The translations under genes and the position numbers were made by a program. Under the pieces are notes generated by a model, which was not told the DNA's origin, made no database searches, and saw nothing but the letters and a program-made list of their open reading frames with translations. Positions 15,517-23,280 of a stretch of DNA of 64,000 nt are shown piece after piece. The stretch is from Fodinibacter sp963730365 (lineage in GTDB: Bacteria > Actinomycetota > Actinomycetes > Actinomycetales > Dermatophilaceae). Position 1 is the stretch's first letter, and every line of letters starts with the position of its first letter. The DNA lies in the NCBI GenBank assembly GCA_963730365.1, contig CAVSRM010000006.1, positions 44,690 through 108,689 on the forward strand. Direction: 5' to 3'.

Positions 15517-17266
15517 CGCCCGTGGCGTGGTGCGCGTCGCGGGCGACGTGGCGCCGGGCGTGGGTGATGGCCTCGGGAGTGGTGTCGAAGACGTGATGGA
15601 GCGCGACGAGGTCCTGGTGGATCCCGGTCGCGATGAGCCGTCCCACGAACCGTTCCGGCACACCGGAGAGCAGCACGGTGACGCCGCGCGAGCGGAGTGA
15701 GCGAATCGTGTCGGCCAGCACCGCGGCGCCGGTGGCGTCGAGGGTGGTGACGTGCGCCATCCGCAGGATGACGACGCGCACGTCGCTCACCTCGGTGAGT
15801 CCCAGCAGGGCGGTGTGGGCCCCGCCGAAGAACAGTGGGCCCTCGAGCCGGTAGGCCACGACGTGCTCGTGGAGCAGGTTCACCTCCTCGGCATCGTGAT
15901 CGGCGGACTCCGGCAAGGCGCCCGACTCGTCGGCATGGCCACGAAGGTCCTCCTCGTGCAGCACCGTCGTGCGGGCAAGCTGGCGGAGTGCGAGGCCGCC
16001 GGCGGCGACGATGCCGAGGACGACAGCGGTCGCGAGATCCAGCACGACGGTGGCGAGGAAGGTCAGTCCCAGCACGAATGCGTCGCTGCGCGACGCCCTC
16101 ATCAGCGCCCGCAGGCTCGACACCTCCACCATCCGCACCGCCGTCGCGATGAGCACCCCGGCGAGTGCGGCCAGCGGGATCATCGACACGACGCCGGCGA
16201 GTGCCAGCACGACCACGAGCAGGACCAGGGAGTGCACGACGGCAGCGAGACGGGAGCGGGCGCCGGACCTGACGTTGACCGCGGTCCTCGCAATGGCCGC
16301 GGTGGCGGGGATGCCGCCGAGCAGCGGCGCCGCGAGGTTGGCCAGGCCCTGCCCGAACAGCTCGCGGTCGGGGTCGTGGCGGGTCGACACGCTCATGGCG
16401 TCGGCGACGGTCGCGGACAGCAGGCTCTCCAGCGCCGCCAGCGCGGCGACCGCGACCGCGGGCACTGCGAGCACGCGGAGGTCGCTCCACGTCACCGACG
16501 GGAGACCAGGAGTGAACAGCCGTTCGGGCAGGGCACCGATCGTGCTCACGGGGAGGTTGGCCAGGCTCACCGTGGCGGTGGCCACGATGACGGCGAGGAG
16601 AGCCACCGGCGCAGCCGGCCTCAGGCGGGTGAGCACGAGGATCGCCGCACCAACCCCCAGGCTGATGGCGACGGGGGCGAGCAGGGGGTCCGCGAACCAC
16701 TCGCCGACCGCGGCTGCCGCGGAGGCCACGACGTGCTCGTGGCTCGCGCTGAGCCCCAGCGCCGCCGGCACCTGCTGGAGCGCGATGAGTGCCGCGATCC
16801 CGAGCGTGAACCCTTCGATGACGGGCAGAGGGATGAGGCGCACGTACCGGCCGGCGCCGGCCAGGCCCATGGCCACCAGCAGCACCCCGGCCATGAGGCC
16901 GACGACGAGCACACCGTCAGCGCCATGGGCTGCGACGATCGGCACGAGGACGACGGTCATGGCTCCGGTGGGCCCGGACACCTGCACGTGGCTCCCACCG
17001 AACACCGCTGCGACGGTCCCGGCGACGACCGCGGTCACCAGTCCGGCGGTGGCGCCCAGCCCGGAGGCGATACCGAACGCCAGGGCCAAGGGGAGGGCAA
17101 CGACACCGACGGTGACTCCGGCCACCACGTCCCGGCGTGGCGTGCGGAGCATCGCGGCGAGGTCGCGGCGTCGCGGGCGTACGGCATCGAGCCGGGTGCG
17201 GAGGTGCCGCGCAGCGTCACGGGCCGGACCGCCCGTGGGCACCGTGCTCGCCGGTGGGGAGGTCAC
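15500..17266 (-). CDS. SulP family inorganic anion transporter
   Basis: This 588-residue permease has about 12 hydrophobic segments (for example VVAGVTVGVVALPLALAFGIASG near residue 47 and VQVSGPTGAMTVVLVPIV near 95) and a C-terminal STAS domain from about residue 455 (VNLLHEHVVAYRLEGPLFFGG, then TLDATGAAVLADTI). SulP proteins move sulfate, bicarbonate or other anions. The substrate cannot be told from sequence. GTG 17266 overlaps the stop of the preceding ArsR gene in GTGA, which links its expression to that regulator. A histidine-rich tail ends the protein (ARRHVARDAHHATG). Confidence 0.92.
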   Translation of the reverse strand: MTSPPASTVPTGGPARDAARHLRTRLDAVRPRRRDLAAMLRTPRRDVVAGVTVGVVALPLALAFGIASGLGATAGLVTAVVAGTVAAVFGGSHVQVSGPTGAMTVVLVPIVAAHGADGVLVVGLMAGVLLVAMGLAGAGRYVRLIPLPVIEGFTLGIAALIALQQVPAALGLSASHEHVVASAAAAVGEWFADPLLAPVAISLGVGAAILVLTRLRPAAPVALLAVIVATATVSLANLPVSTIGALPERLFTPGLPSVTWSDLRVLAVPAVAVAALAALESLLSATVADAMSVSTRHDPDRELFGQGLANLAAPLLGGIPATAAIARTAVNVRSGARSRLAAVVHSLVLLVVVLALAGVVSMIPLAALAGVLIATAVRMVEVSSLRALMRASRSDAFVLGLTFLATVVLDLATAVVLGIVAAGGLALRQLARTTVLHEEDLRGHADESGALPESADHDAEEVNLLHEHVVAYRLEGPLFFGGAHTALLGLTEVSDVRVVILRMAHVTTLDATGAAVLADTIRSLRSRGVTVLLSGVPERFVGRLIATGIHQDLVALHHVFDTTPEAITHARRHVARDAHHATGVTPGA

Positions 17267-17589
17267 CGGGGGGTGATGTCGTCGACGAGCTCACCCTGGT
17301 CGGCGACCTTGGCGCGCAGGATCTGGCGGGCGCTGGCCAGCAGGTCGCGCACTGCGGGAAGGGCCAGCGAGTAGATGACCTCCCCGCCCAGGCGCCGCTG
17401 GGTGACCAGACCGGCGAGCCGCAGCACGGCGAGCTGTTGGGAGAGGTTGGGCGCCTCGACGTCGATGGCCGCGAGGAGCTCGTGCACCGGCCGGTCGCCC
17501 TCGGCCAGCAGCTCCAGCACCCGGATCCGGACCGGGTGCCCGAGGGTGCGGAAGAACTCGGCCTTGGCCTGGTAGAGCGGGACGGGCAC
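17263..17589 (-). CDS. ArsR family winged-helix transcriptional regulator
   Basis: The 108-residue repressor has the ArsR layout: KAEFFRTLGHPVRIRVLELL, then VHELLAAIDVEAPNLSQQLAVLRLAGLV as the recognition region and RRLGGEVIYSLA as the wing. There is no ELCVCDL-type metal site, so the signal is not an obvious metal. GTG 17589 is chosen because AAGGAG precedes it by 7 bases. The longer frame to 17622 starts inside the promoter. It probably controls itself and the coupled SulP transporter through the inverted repeat at 17604-17625. Confidence 0.88.
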   Translation of the reverse strand: MPVPLYQAKAEFFRTLGHPVRIRVLELLAEGDRPVHELLAAIDVEAPNLSQQLAVLRLAGLVTQRRLGGEVIYSLALPAVRDLLASARQILRAKVADQGELVDDITPR

Positions 17590-17603
17590 GACATCTCCTT
17601 GCG

Positions 17604-17630
17604 TACTTGCGGAAGTCTGCAACTATACGC
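17604..17630 (-). promoter_or_regulatory. Operator and -10 of the arsR-sulP operon
   Basis: TACTTGC (17604-17610), 8 bases, GCAACTA (17619-17625) is an inverted repeat with one mismatch per 7-base arm. Its right end merges with TATAGT read on the minus strand (17622-17627), a good -10. A repressor bound here would cover the transcription start. Confidence 0.6.
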
Positions 17631-17715
17631 CCTCGCCTTCGCCGCACGTGCGGGGGTGGGGCACGGCGGGCGGGATTGCCGGGGACGGCGGCTCCCGGCA
17701 TACCCTTGTCCCGCC

Positions 17716-19245
17716 ATGACTGCACCGAACACCGCTCCACGCACCTACGACATCCGCACCCACGGGTGCCAGATGAACGTCCACGACTCCGAGCGACTTG
17801 CCGGGCTCCTCGAGACGGCCGGCTACGTCGACCTCGCCAGCCTCCCGTCCGAGGTTCGCAGCGACGTGGCCGACGTCGTCGTGTTCAACACCTGCGCGGT
17901 GCGCGAGAACGCCGACAACAAGCTGTACGGCAACCTCGGGCAGCTCCGGCCCGCCAAGACCGCCAACCCCGACCTGCAGATCGCGGTCGGTGGGTGCATG
18001 GCCCAGAAGGACCGGGCGACCATCGTGGACCGCGCGCCGTGGGTCGACGTCGTCTTCGGGACGCACAACATCGGGAGCCTGCCCGCCCTGCTCGACCGCG
18101 CCCGGCACAACAAGCGTGCCGAGGTCGAGATCCTCGAGTCCCTCGAGACCTTCCCCTCCACCCTGCCGACCCGGCGCGACTCGGCCTTCGCCGGCTGGGT
18201 CTCGATCTCGGTGGGCTGCAACAACACCTGCACGTTCTGCATCGTGCCCAGCCTGCGAGGCAAGGAGCAGGACCGTCGCCCCGGAGACGTCCTCGCCGAG
18301 ATCGAGGCGCTGGTCGCCCAGGGTGTCATCGAGGTGACCCTCCTCGGGCAGAACGTCAACACCTACGGCGTGGAGTTCGGCGACCGGTTGGCCTTCGGCA
18401 AGCTGCTGCGCTCGTGCGGCGAGATCGAGGGGCTCGAGCGGGTGCGCTTCACGAGCCCGCACCCGGCGGCCTTCACCGACGACGTCATCGAGGCCATGGC
18501 CCAGACCCCGAACGTCATGCCCAGCCTGCACATGCCGCTGCAGTCCGGGTCGGACCGGGTGCTCAAGGCGATGCGACGCTCCTATCGCAGCGAGAAGTTC
18601 CTCGGCATCATCGACAAGGTCCGCCACGCGATCCCCGATGCGGCGATCACCACCGACATCATCGTGGGGTTTCCGGGCGAGACCGAGGAGGACTTCGCAC
18701 AGACCCTGCGGGTCGTCGAGGAGTCGCGATTCTCCAGCGCGTTCACCTTCCAGTACTCCATCCGTCCGGGCACTCCGGCCGCCACGATGGACGACCAGCT
18801 CCCCAAGGCCGTGGTCCAGGAGCGCTTCGAGCGGCTCATCGCGCTCCAGGAGCAGGTGTCCTGGGCCGAGAACCGGCGCATCGAGGGCCGCGAGGTCGAG
18901 GTGCTCGTCGCCCCCGGGGAGGGTCGCAAGGACGGCGAGACCTCGAGGATGTCGGGCCGGGCCCGCGACAACCGGCTGGTTCACTTCGGCGTGCCGGACG
19001 GCGGCGAGCGACCTCGCCCCGGTGACGTGGTCACGACTGCCGTCACCTATGGGGCACCGCACCACCTGGTCGCCGACAGTGGCCTGCGGGGCGGCGCGTA
19101 TGCCGTGCGCCGCACCTCCGGTGGCGCGGCCTGGGAGGCGCTCCAGGGCGCACCCGTGCCGGGCAAGCCGGCGGTGTCATTGGGGATGCCCGGGCTGGGC
19201 CGGCCCACGACACCTGCCGTCAGCGGGGCGGCCTGCTCGTCCTGA
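17716..19245 (+). CDS. miaB: tRNA (N6-isopentenyl adenosine(37)-C2)-methylthiotransferase MiaB
   Basis: This 509-residue radical-SAM enzyme adds a methylthio group to isopentenylated A37 of tRNAs. Cluster-binding cysteines of the N-terminal domain are Cys18 (THGCQMN), Cys60 (FNTCAVRE) and Cys94 (GGCMAQ). The radical-SAM triad is Cys168, Cys172 and Cys175 (CNNTCTFC). A TRAM domain follows at about 385-450, and a proline-rich tail closes the protein. ATG 17716 gives the family N-terminus, with TACCCT 9 bases upstream as a possible -10. Its substrate is made by MiaA, encoded at 22.2 kb. The last 69 bases overlap an antisense small gene. Confidence 0.96.
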   Translation: MTAPNTAPRTYDIRTHGCQMNVHDSERLAGLLETAGYVDLASLPSEVRSDVADVVVFNTCAVRENADNKLYGNLGQLRPAKTANPDLQIAVGGCMAQKDRATIVDRAPWVDVVFGTHNIGSLPALLDRARHNKRAEVEILESLETFPSTLPTRRDSAFAGWVSISVGCNNTCTFCIVPSLRGKEQDRRPGDVLAEIEALVAQGVIEVTLLGQNVNTYGVEFGDRLAFGKLLRSCGEIEGLERVRFTSPHPAAFTDDVIEAMAQTPNVMPSLHMPLQSGSDRVLKAMRRSYRSEKFLGIIDKVRHAIPDAAITTDIIVGFPGETEEDFAQTLRVVEESRFSSAFTFQYSIRPGTPAATMDDQLPKAVVQERFERLIALQEQVSWAENRRIEGREVEVLVAPGEGRKDGETSRMSGRARDNRLVHFGVPDGGERPRPGDVVTTAVTYGAPHHLVADSGLRGGAYAVRRTSGGAAWEALQGAPVPGKPAVSLGMPGLGRPTTPAVSGAACSS

Positions 19246-19455
19246 GCGACGCAGAGGGCCGGTCGCCCACAGGACGAGGGCGAGGACCACGCCGAGGGCT
19301 CCGAGCCCCAGCAGCACGACGACGGTGACCGCGAGCTGCCACGACCGCGGACGAGCGCCGGACTCGGGACCGCGGCTCCTGGCCGCCTCCCAGAGCGGGG
19401 TGGCGTCGAACGACTCCCGGTCGAGCTTCGGCAGCCCGGTCGTGTCGTGCGGCAC
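19177..19455 (-). CDS. Hypothetical single-pass membrane protein
   Basis: This 92-residue protein has a soluble N-terminus (TGLPKLDRESFDATPLWEAARS), one clear membrane helix (SWQLAVTVVVLLGLGALGVV) at about residues 39-62 and a short basic tail. I do not recognise a family. GTG 19455 is selected because GAAGGGA lies a suitable distance upstream. A TTG at 19473 is the alternative. It overlaps the 3' end of miaB by 69 bases on the opposite strand, so the C-terminal third is constrained by miaB. The gene is probable but unproven. Confidence 0.5.
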   Translation of the reverse strand: MPHDTTGLPKLDRESFDATPLWEAARSRGPESGARPRSWQLAVTVVVLLGLGALGVVLALVLWATGPLRRSGRAGRPADGRCRGPAQPGHPQ

Positions 19456-19559
19456 GGTGGTCCCTTCGAGCAACGAGGGTCGACCGCAGGGGCAGGAGGC
19501 GATAGGCCGCCACCGTGGGCGTTCACGCCCGCTCTCGAACCGTGGCCGGACAGCCGAGA

Positions 19560-19581
19560 CCCCCGACCGAACGGTCGGGGG
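19560..19581. terminator. Hairpin terminator, 10-bp stem
   Basis: CCCCCGACCG at 19560-19569 pairs perfectly with CGGTCGGGGG at 19572-19581 across two A residues. It lies 23 bases beyond the antitoxin stop on the minus strand and has no T tract, as is common in GC-rich actinobacteria. Confidence 0.65.
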
Positions 19582-19604
19582 CCTCGGGTGCGTCGGAGAA
19601 GAGG

Positions 19605-19796
19605 TCAGGCCTCGCCGACGGACTCGTCGGCCTTGGTCTGGGCCGTGTCGACGTGGTCCGCGTACTTCCCACCGGTGGCCTTGTCGACGGCGTCTCCGCC
19701 GTGCTCGATGGCCTGGTCGCTGTACTCCTCGACCTTGTCCGGGTGGTCCTTGGACAGGTCACTGACCTTCTTCTTGGCGCTGTCGAAGAGACTCAT
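19605..19796 (-). CDS. MT0933/Rv0909-like antitoxin family protein
   Basis: This 63-residue acidic protein reads MSLFDSAKKKVSDLSKDHPD and later AIEHGGDAVDKATGGKYADH, which is the recurring pattern of the MT0933-type antitoxin family. AGGAGG lies a few bases before ATG 19796. In mycobacteria the homologue is paired with a toxin gene. No toxin frame flanks this copy: the upstream neighbour is a flavoprotein and the downstream one a membrane protein. Either the toxin is encoded elsewhere or the protein has another role, such as a stress-related helper. Confidence 0.75.
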   Translation of the reverse strand: MSLFDSAKKKVSDLSKDHPDKVEEYSDQAIEHGGDAVDKATGGKYADHVDTAQTKADESVGEA

Positions 19797-19884
19797 GCGA
19801 CCTCCTCTCTCTGGGAAACTGTGGGGCCCTTCCAGGATACCTGCAGCACTCTCCCGAGGGCGGGAGAGCGTCACTCCGGGTCGA

Positions 19885-21543
19885 TCAGGAACTAGTCTCC
19901 AGCCACGCGTGGACGAGCGGCACGACGGAGGCGCCCTCACCGCTGGCCGCCGCAACCCGTTTCATCGATGCCGAGCGGATGTCCCCGGCGGCGAAGACGC
20001 CCGGCACGGTCGTCTCGAGGCTGGCCGGTGGCAGGTCGCCCACCCACAGATCCGTCGGCACGTCGCGACCGGTGAGGACGAAGCCCCGGCCGTCACGTGC
20101 GACCTCTGCCGGGAGCCACTCGCAGTGGGGCTCCGCGCCCAGCAGGAGGAAGAGGCCCTGGCAGGCCCGATCGTCCGTCGACCCCGACCCGGTGTCTCGC
20201 AGGGTGATCCACATCAGGCGCCCGTCCCCGCCCGCGTCGACGACCTCCGCGCGCGGCAGCACGGTGATCCGCGGGTTGTGGGAGATCTCGGCGATGAGAT
20301 AGCGCGACATCGTCGACTCGAGCCCGTCGCGGCGGACCATGATCGTCACCGAGCGGGCGAACCGTGCCAGATGGATCGCTGCCTGCCCGGCGGAGTTGCC
20401 CCCGCCCACGACGACGACGTCTGCAGCCTCCATCTCCCGTGCCGCCGTCATCGCACTGCCGTAGAACACGCCGGAGCCGACCAGCGCCTCCACCCCGGGC
20501 ACGCGGAGCTTGCGGTAGGACACCCCTGTCGCGACCACGACCGACCTGGCTCGGATGTCCCCGCCGCCGTCGGTGCGAAGGACGTGCGGCTCCCCCCGGG
20601 CTGCCGGTTCCAGGGCGGTGACCGTCCACCCGGTGAGGAAGCGCGTGCCGAAGCGGATGGCCTGCCCGCGGGCCCGCTGCGCGAGGCGCATGCCGGAGAC
20701 GCCCCGCGGGAAGCCGAGGTAGTTGCGGATCATCGACGAGGTGCCGGCCTGCCCTCCGACGGCCTCGGCCTCGAGCACCACCGTCCGAAGACCCTCGGAC
20801 GAGGCGTACACGGCGGACGCCAGGCCGGCGGGTCCGGCCCCGACGACCGCGACGTCGACGACCGCGGAGACGTCGACGTCGGTCGGGCTGCCGTACACCC
20901 GGATCGCCACGTCACGCACGCTCCGTGGGCTGAAGACCTCGCCGTCCATCGCCCGGAGCAACGGGAACACCGGCTCGGGGCCGGCCGCCTCGACCAGCTC
21001 ACGCCCTTCGGCACTGTCTGGGGCATGGGTGCGGTTGGGCATCCCCATCCGGTCGAGGAAGTCGCGGATGCCGTGGGTGAGGGCGTCGGCGGTGGGGGTC
21101 ACGATCCGGACCGTCTCCACCTCGGGCGACGCGACGGTCGAGCCCCAGTCGGAGAGCAGCTCGCACACGGCGGTGTGGAACTCCTCGTCGCGCGGACCCT
21201 GCGGCATGAGCAGGTAGGCGTCGAACTTGCCGCCCGCGAGCCCGCCGCGCAGCGCGTCCGCGTCGACGAGGAAGCGGGAACGGTGCGCCGCGACGAGCCG
21301 TCGCGCGCTGGGGACCACGGCGCGCAGCCGTGCGAACGCCTGCAGGACGTGGCCGTCGGGCAGCTCGGACTCCGCGACGAGCATCGCGACCTGTCGGCCG
21401 TCGTCGACCAGCCGCTGCGTGAGGTCCTCCGCCTCGGCCGCCGACCGCGTGAGATGCACGTCGTAGTCGCGGTCGTAGCGGTGGAACTCGTCCGCGAGGC
21501 CGACCCCGTGCTCGGGCGCGACCAGGACGATGGCGGGGTTCAT
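19885..21543 (-). CDS. FAD-dependent oxidoreductase, thioredoxin-reductase fold with N-terminal receiver-like domain
   Basis: The 552-residue protein has two parts. Residues 1 to about 130 resemble a response-regulator fold (PAIVLVAPEHGVGLADEF, later VAMLVAESELPDG), without an obvious phospho-accepting DD-D-K set. From about 230 it follows thioredoxin reductase: FAD motif VAVVGAGPAGLASAVYAS, GGQAGTSSMIRNYLGFP, NADPH motif VVVVGGGNSAGQAA and GVFAAGDIRS. The redox CxxC is missing. The matching segment reads VFYGSAMTAA. It is therefore unlikely to reduce thioredoxin directly and may pass electrons by another route. ATG 21543 has TAGGAT 6 bases upstream. Confidence 0.88.
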   Translation of the reverse strand: MNPAIVLVAPEHGVGLADEFHRYDRDYDVHLTRSAAEAEDLTQRLVDDGRQVAMLVAESELPDGHVLQAFARLRAVVPSARRLVAAHRSRFLVDADALRGGLAGGKFDAYLLMPQGPRDEEFHTAVCELLSDWGSTVASPEVETVRIVTPTADALTHGIRDFLDRMGMPNRTHAPDSAEGRELVEAAGPEPVFPLLRAMDGEVFSPRSVRDVAIRVYGSPTDVDVSAVVDVAVVGAGPAGLASAVYASSEGLRTVVLEAEAVGGQAGTSSMIRNYLGFPRGVSGMRLAQRARGQAIRFGTRFLTGWTVTALEPAARGEPHVLRTDGGGDIRARSVVVATGVSYRKLRVPGVEALVGSGVFYGSAMTAAREMEAADVVVVGGGNSAGQAAIHLARFARSVTIMVRRDGLESTMSRYLIAEISHNPRITVLPRAEVVDAGGDGRLMWITLRDTGSGSTDDRACQGLFLLLGAEPHCEWLPAEVARDGRGFVLTGRDVPTDLWVGDLPPASLETTVPGVFAAGDIRSASMKRVAAASGEGASVVPLVHAWLETSS

Positions 21544-21549
21544 CGCCCA

Positions 21550-21555
21550 ATCCTA
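21550..21555 (-). promoter_or_regulatory. -10 hexamer TAGGAT, leaderless start of FAD oxidoreductase
   Basis: Read on the minus strand, TAGGAT ends 6 bases before ATG 21543. There is no ribosome binding site. Confidence 0.6.
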
Positions 21556-21617
21556 GGATCGGTCACGGCGGGTGACCCGGTCCGGAGCCCCTGCGCGGCT
21601 CTGGAAGAATCGGTGCC

Positions 21618-22223
21618 ATGGCCATCCGTCCCGTCGTCATCACCGGGGATCCCGTTCTCCACCACCGCGCCCAGCCCGTCGAGGTCATCGACGACGACAT
21701 CCGCGAGCTCGTCGCCGACATGTTCGAGACGATGGATGCCGCTCGCGGCGTCGGTCTCGCAGCACCCCAGATCGGGGTCGGACTGCGCATCTTCACGTGG
21801 CAGCTGGGCAACGAGGACCGCATCCCCGCGCGCGGCGTCGTCATCAACCCGTTCGTGACGGCGAGCAAGCCCGTGGTGGGTGACCCCGACCCGGACGAAG
21901 AGGTCGAGGGGTGCCTGTCGGTGCCGGGGGAGTCCTACCCGCTACGTCGCGGCGAGACCGCCGTGCTCACCGGACAGGACCTCGAGGGCAACGACCTGCG
22001 CTACGAGGCGACGGGCTGGTTCGCGAGGATGCTCCAGCACGAGTACGACCACCTCAACGGGTTCCTGTACGTCGACCGGCTCTCGGGTCGGTGGGCGCGC
22101 AAGGCCCGCAAGGCCGTCAAGGGCCACGGGTGGGGCGTGCCGGGACTCTCGTGGGAGCCGGGTGTCGACCGCGACCCGTTCGGCCACGACGACGAGACGC
22201 CCGAGGGGGAGCGTGTCGACTGA
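21618..22223 (+). CDS. def: Peptide deformylase
   Basis: The 201-residue enzyme removes the formyl group from new proteins. The three motifs are complete: GVGLAAPQIG at 45-54, EGCLS with metal ligand Cys99, and QHEYDHLNG with His141, catalytic Glu142 and His145. A C-terminal tail of about 50 residues is basic and then acidic. ATG 21618 has AAGAAT 7 bases upstream and no ribosome binding site. The 3' end overlaps the miaA start by 11 bases, so the two are coupled. Confidence 0.96.
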   Translation: MAIRPVVITGDPVLHHRAQPVEVIDDDIRELVADMFETMDAARGVGLAAPQIGVGLRIFTWQLGNEDRIPARGVVINPFVTASKPVVGDPDPDEEVEGCLSVPGESYPLRRGETAVLTGQDLEGNDLRYEATGWFARMLQHEYDHLNGFLYVDRLSGRWARKARKAVKGHGWGVPGLSWEPGVDRDPFGHDDETPEGERVD

Positions 22224-23280
22224 CCCCTGCGTCGTCGGCGTGGTCGGCGCGACGGCCACGGGCAAGTCGGCCCTGGCCATCGACCTGGCCCGGCGCCTCG
22301 GGGGAGAGGTCGTGGGGGCGGACGCCTCGCAGCTCTACCGGGGGATGGACATCGGGACCGCCAAGGTCCCGGTCAGCGAACGCGGTGGCGTTCCGCACCA
22401 CCAGATCGACGTCCTCGACGTCACCGAGGAGGCCAGCGTCGCCGCGTACCAACGCGCAGCGCGAGCCGACATCGACGCGATCACGGGCCGGGGCTCGGTC
22501 GCGGTCGTCGCCGGTGGCTCCGGGCTCTACGTGCGGGCCGCCCTCGACCGGCTCGAGATCCCCCCGACCGACCCGGCGGTGCGGGAGGACCTGCAGGCCC
22601 GGGCGGACGCCGAGGGCACGGCAGTCCTTCGCGCCGAGCTGGAACGCGTCGACCCGGCCGCCGCGGCGGCCATCGAGCCCAACAACACCCGTCGGATCGT
22701 GCGGGCGCTGGAGGTCATCGCGATCACCGGACGCCCGTTCTCCGCGACGATGCCGCGCCGTGAGTTCCTCCGCCCCTCGGTGCTCGTGGGACTGCGGCTC
22801 CCGCGTGACGCCCTCGACGAGCGAATCGAAGGTCGAACCCGTCGGATGTTCGCCGAGGGGCTCGTCGAGGAGACCCGCGCGCTCGTCGAGCGGGGTCTCC
22901 GGCAGGGTCCGACCGCACGACGCGCCCTGGGGTACGCGCAGGCGCTCGCGGTCATCGACGGTGGGGCGACCCTCGAGCAGGCGGTGACCGACACGGCCAC
23001 CCGCACCCGACGGCTCGTGCGGCGGCAGGAGTCGTGGTTCGGGGCGGACCCCCGCAGTCACGTGGTTCGACCCCCGAACCGAAAGGCTCGTCGAGCTGGT
23101 GCTCGAGCACGTCCGGCCGGCGGCCAGGGTCTGAGCAGGCACCCCGCCGGGCGGTGGGCACCGGAGCACCCGTGGGCTGAGAGGATGTCGCCATGGCAGA
23201 CGGACTCGCGTTCACCAAGGGTCACGGCACCGAGAACGACTTCGTCCTCGTGCCCGACCTCTCCGGCACGATCGGCCTGA
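22213..23280 (+). CDS. miaA: tRNA dimethylallyltransferase MiaA, frameshifted C-terminus
   Basis: MiaA transfers a dimethylallyl group to A37 of tRNAs, the step before MiaB. P-loop GATATGKS lies at residues 12-19, and DASQLYRGMDIGTAK, VAGGSGLYVRAALD and TRTRRLVRRQESWF are normal. After WFGADP the open frame becomes unlike the family and runs on to 23280, overlapping dapF by 88 bases. One base fewer between 23049 and 23059 (a run of five C is at 23049-23053) restores TWFDPRTERLVELVLEHVR and a stop at 23134, giving the usual length of 306 residues. It is either a real late frameshift or a sequencing error. The start is GTG 22213. Confidence 0.85.
   Translation: MSTDPCVVGVVGATATGKSALAIDLARRLGGEVVGADASQLYRGMDIGTAKVPVSERGGVPHHQIDVLDVTEEASVAAYQRAARADIDAITGRGSVAVVAGGSGLYVRAALDRLEIPPTDPAVREDLQARADAEGTAVLRAELERVDPAAAAAIEPNNTRRIVRALEVIAITGRPFSATMPRREFLRPSVLVGLRLPRDALDERIEGRTRRMFAEGLVEETRALVERGLRQGPTARRALGYAQALAVIDGGATLEQAVTDTATRTRRLVRRQESWFGADPRSHVVRPPNRKARRAGARARPAGGQGLSRHPAGRWAPEHPWAERMSPWQTDSRSPRVTAPRTTSSSCPTSPARSA

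Noticed and set aside
15752..17374. 540-codon plus-strand frame opposite the SulP gene
   Set aside because: Its translation is histidine-, glutamine- and arginine-rich without domains. SulP helices and the STAS domain on the other strand explain the region.
19447..21858. 803-codon plus-strand frame across the antitoxin and flavoprotein genes
   Set aside because: It is antisense to genes with intact motifs and good starts, and its own product has no recognisable domain.
23059..23104. Inverted repeat GGTTCG-ACCCC-CGAACC in the miaA tail as a terminator or operator
   Set aside because: It lies within sequence that codes for the restored MiaA C-terminus, and no gene boundary needs it.
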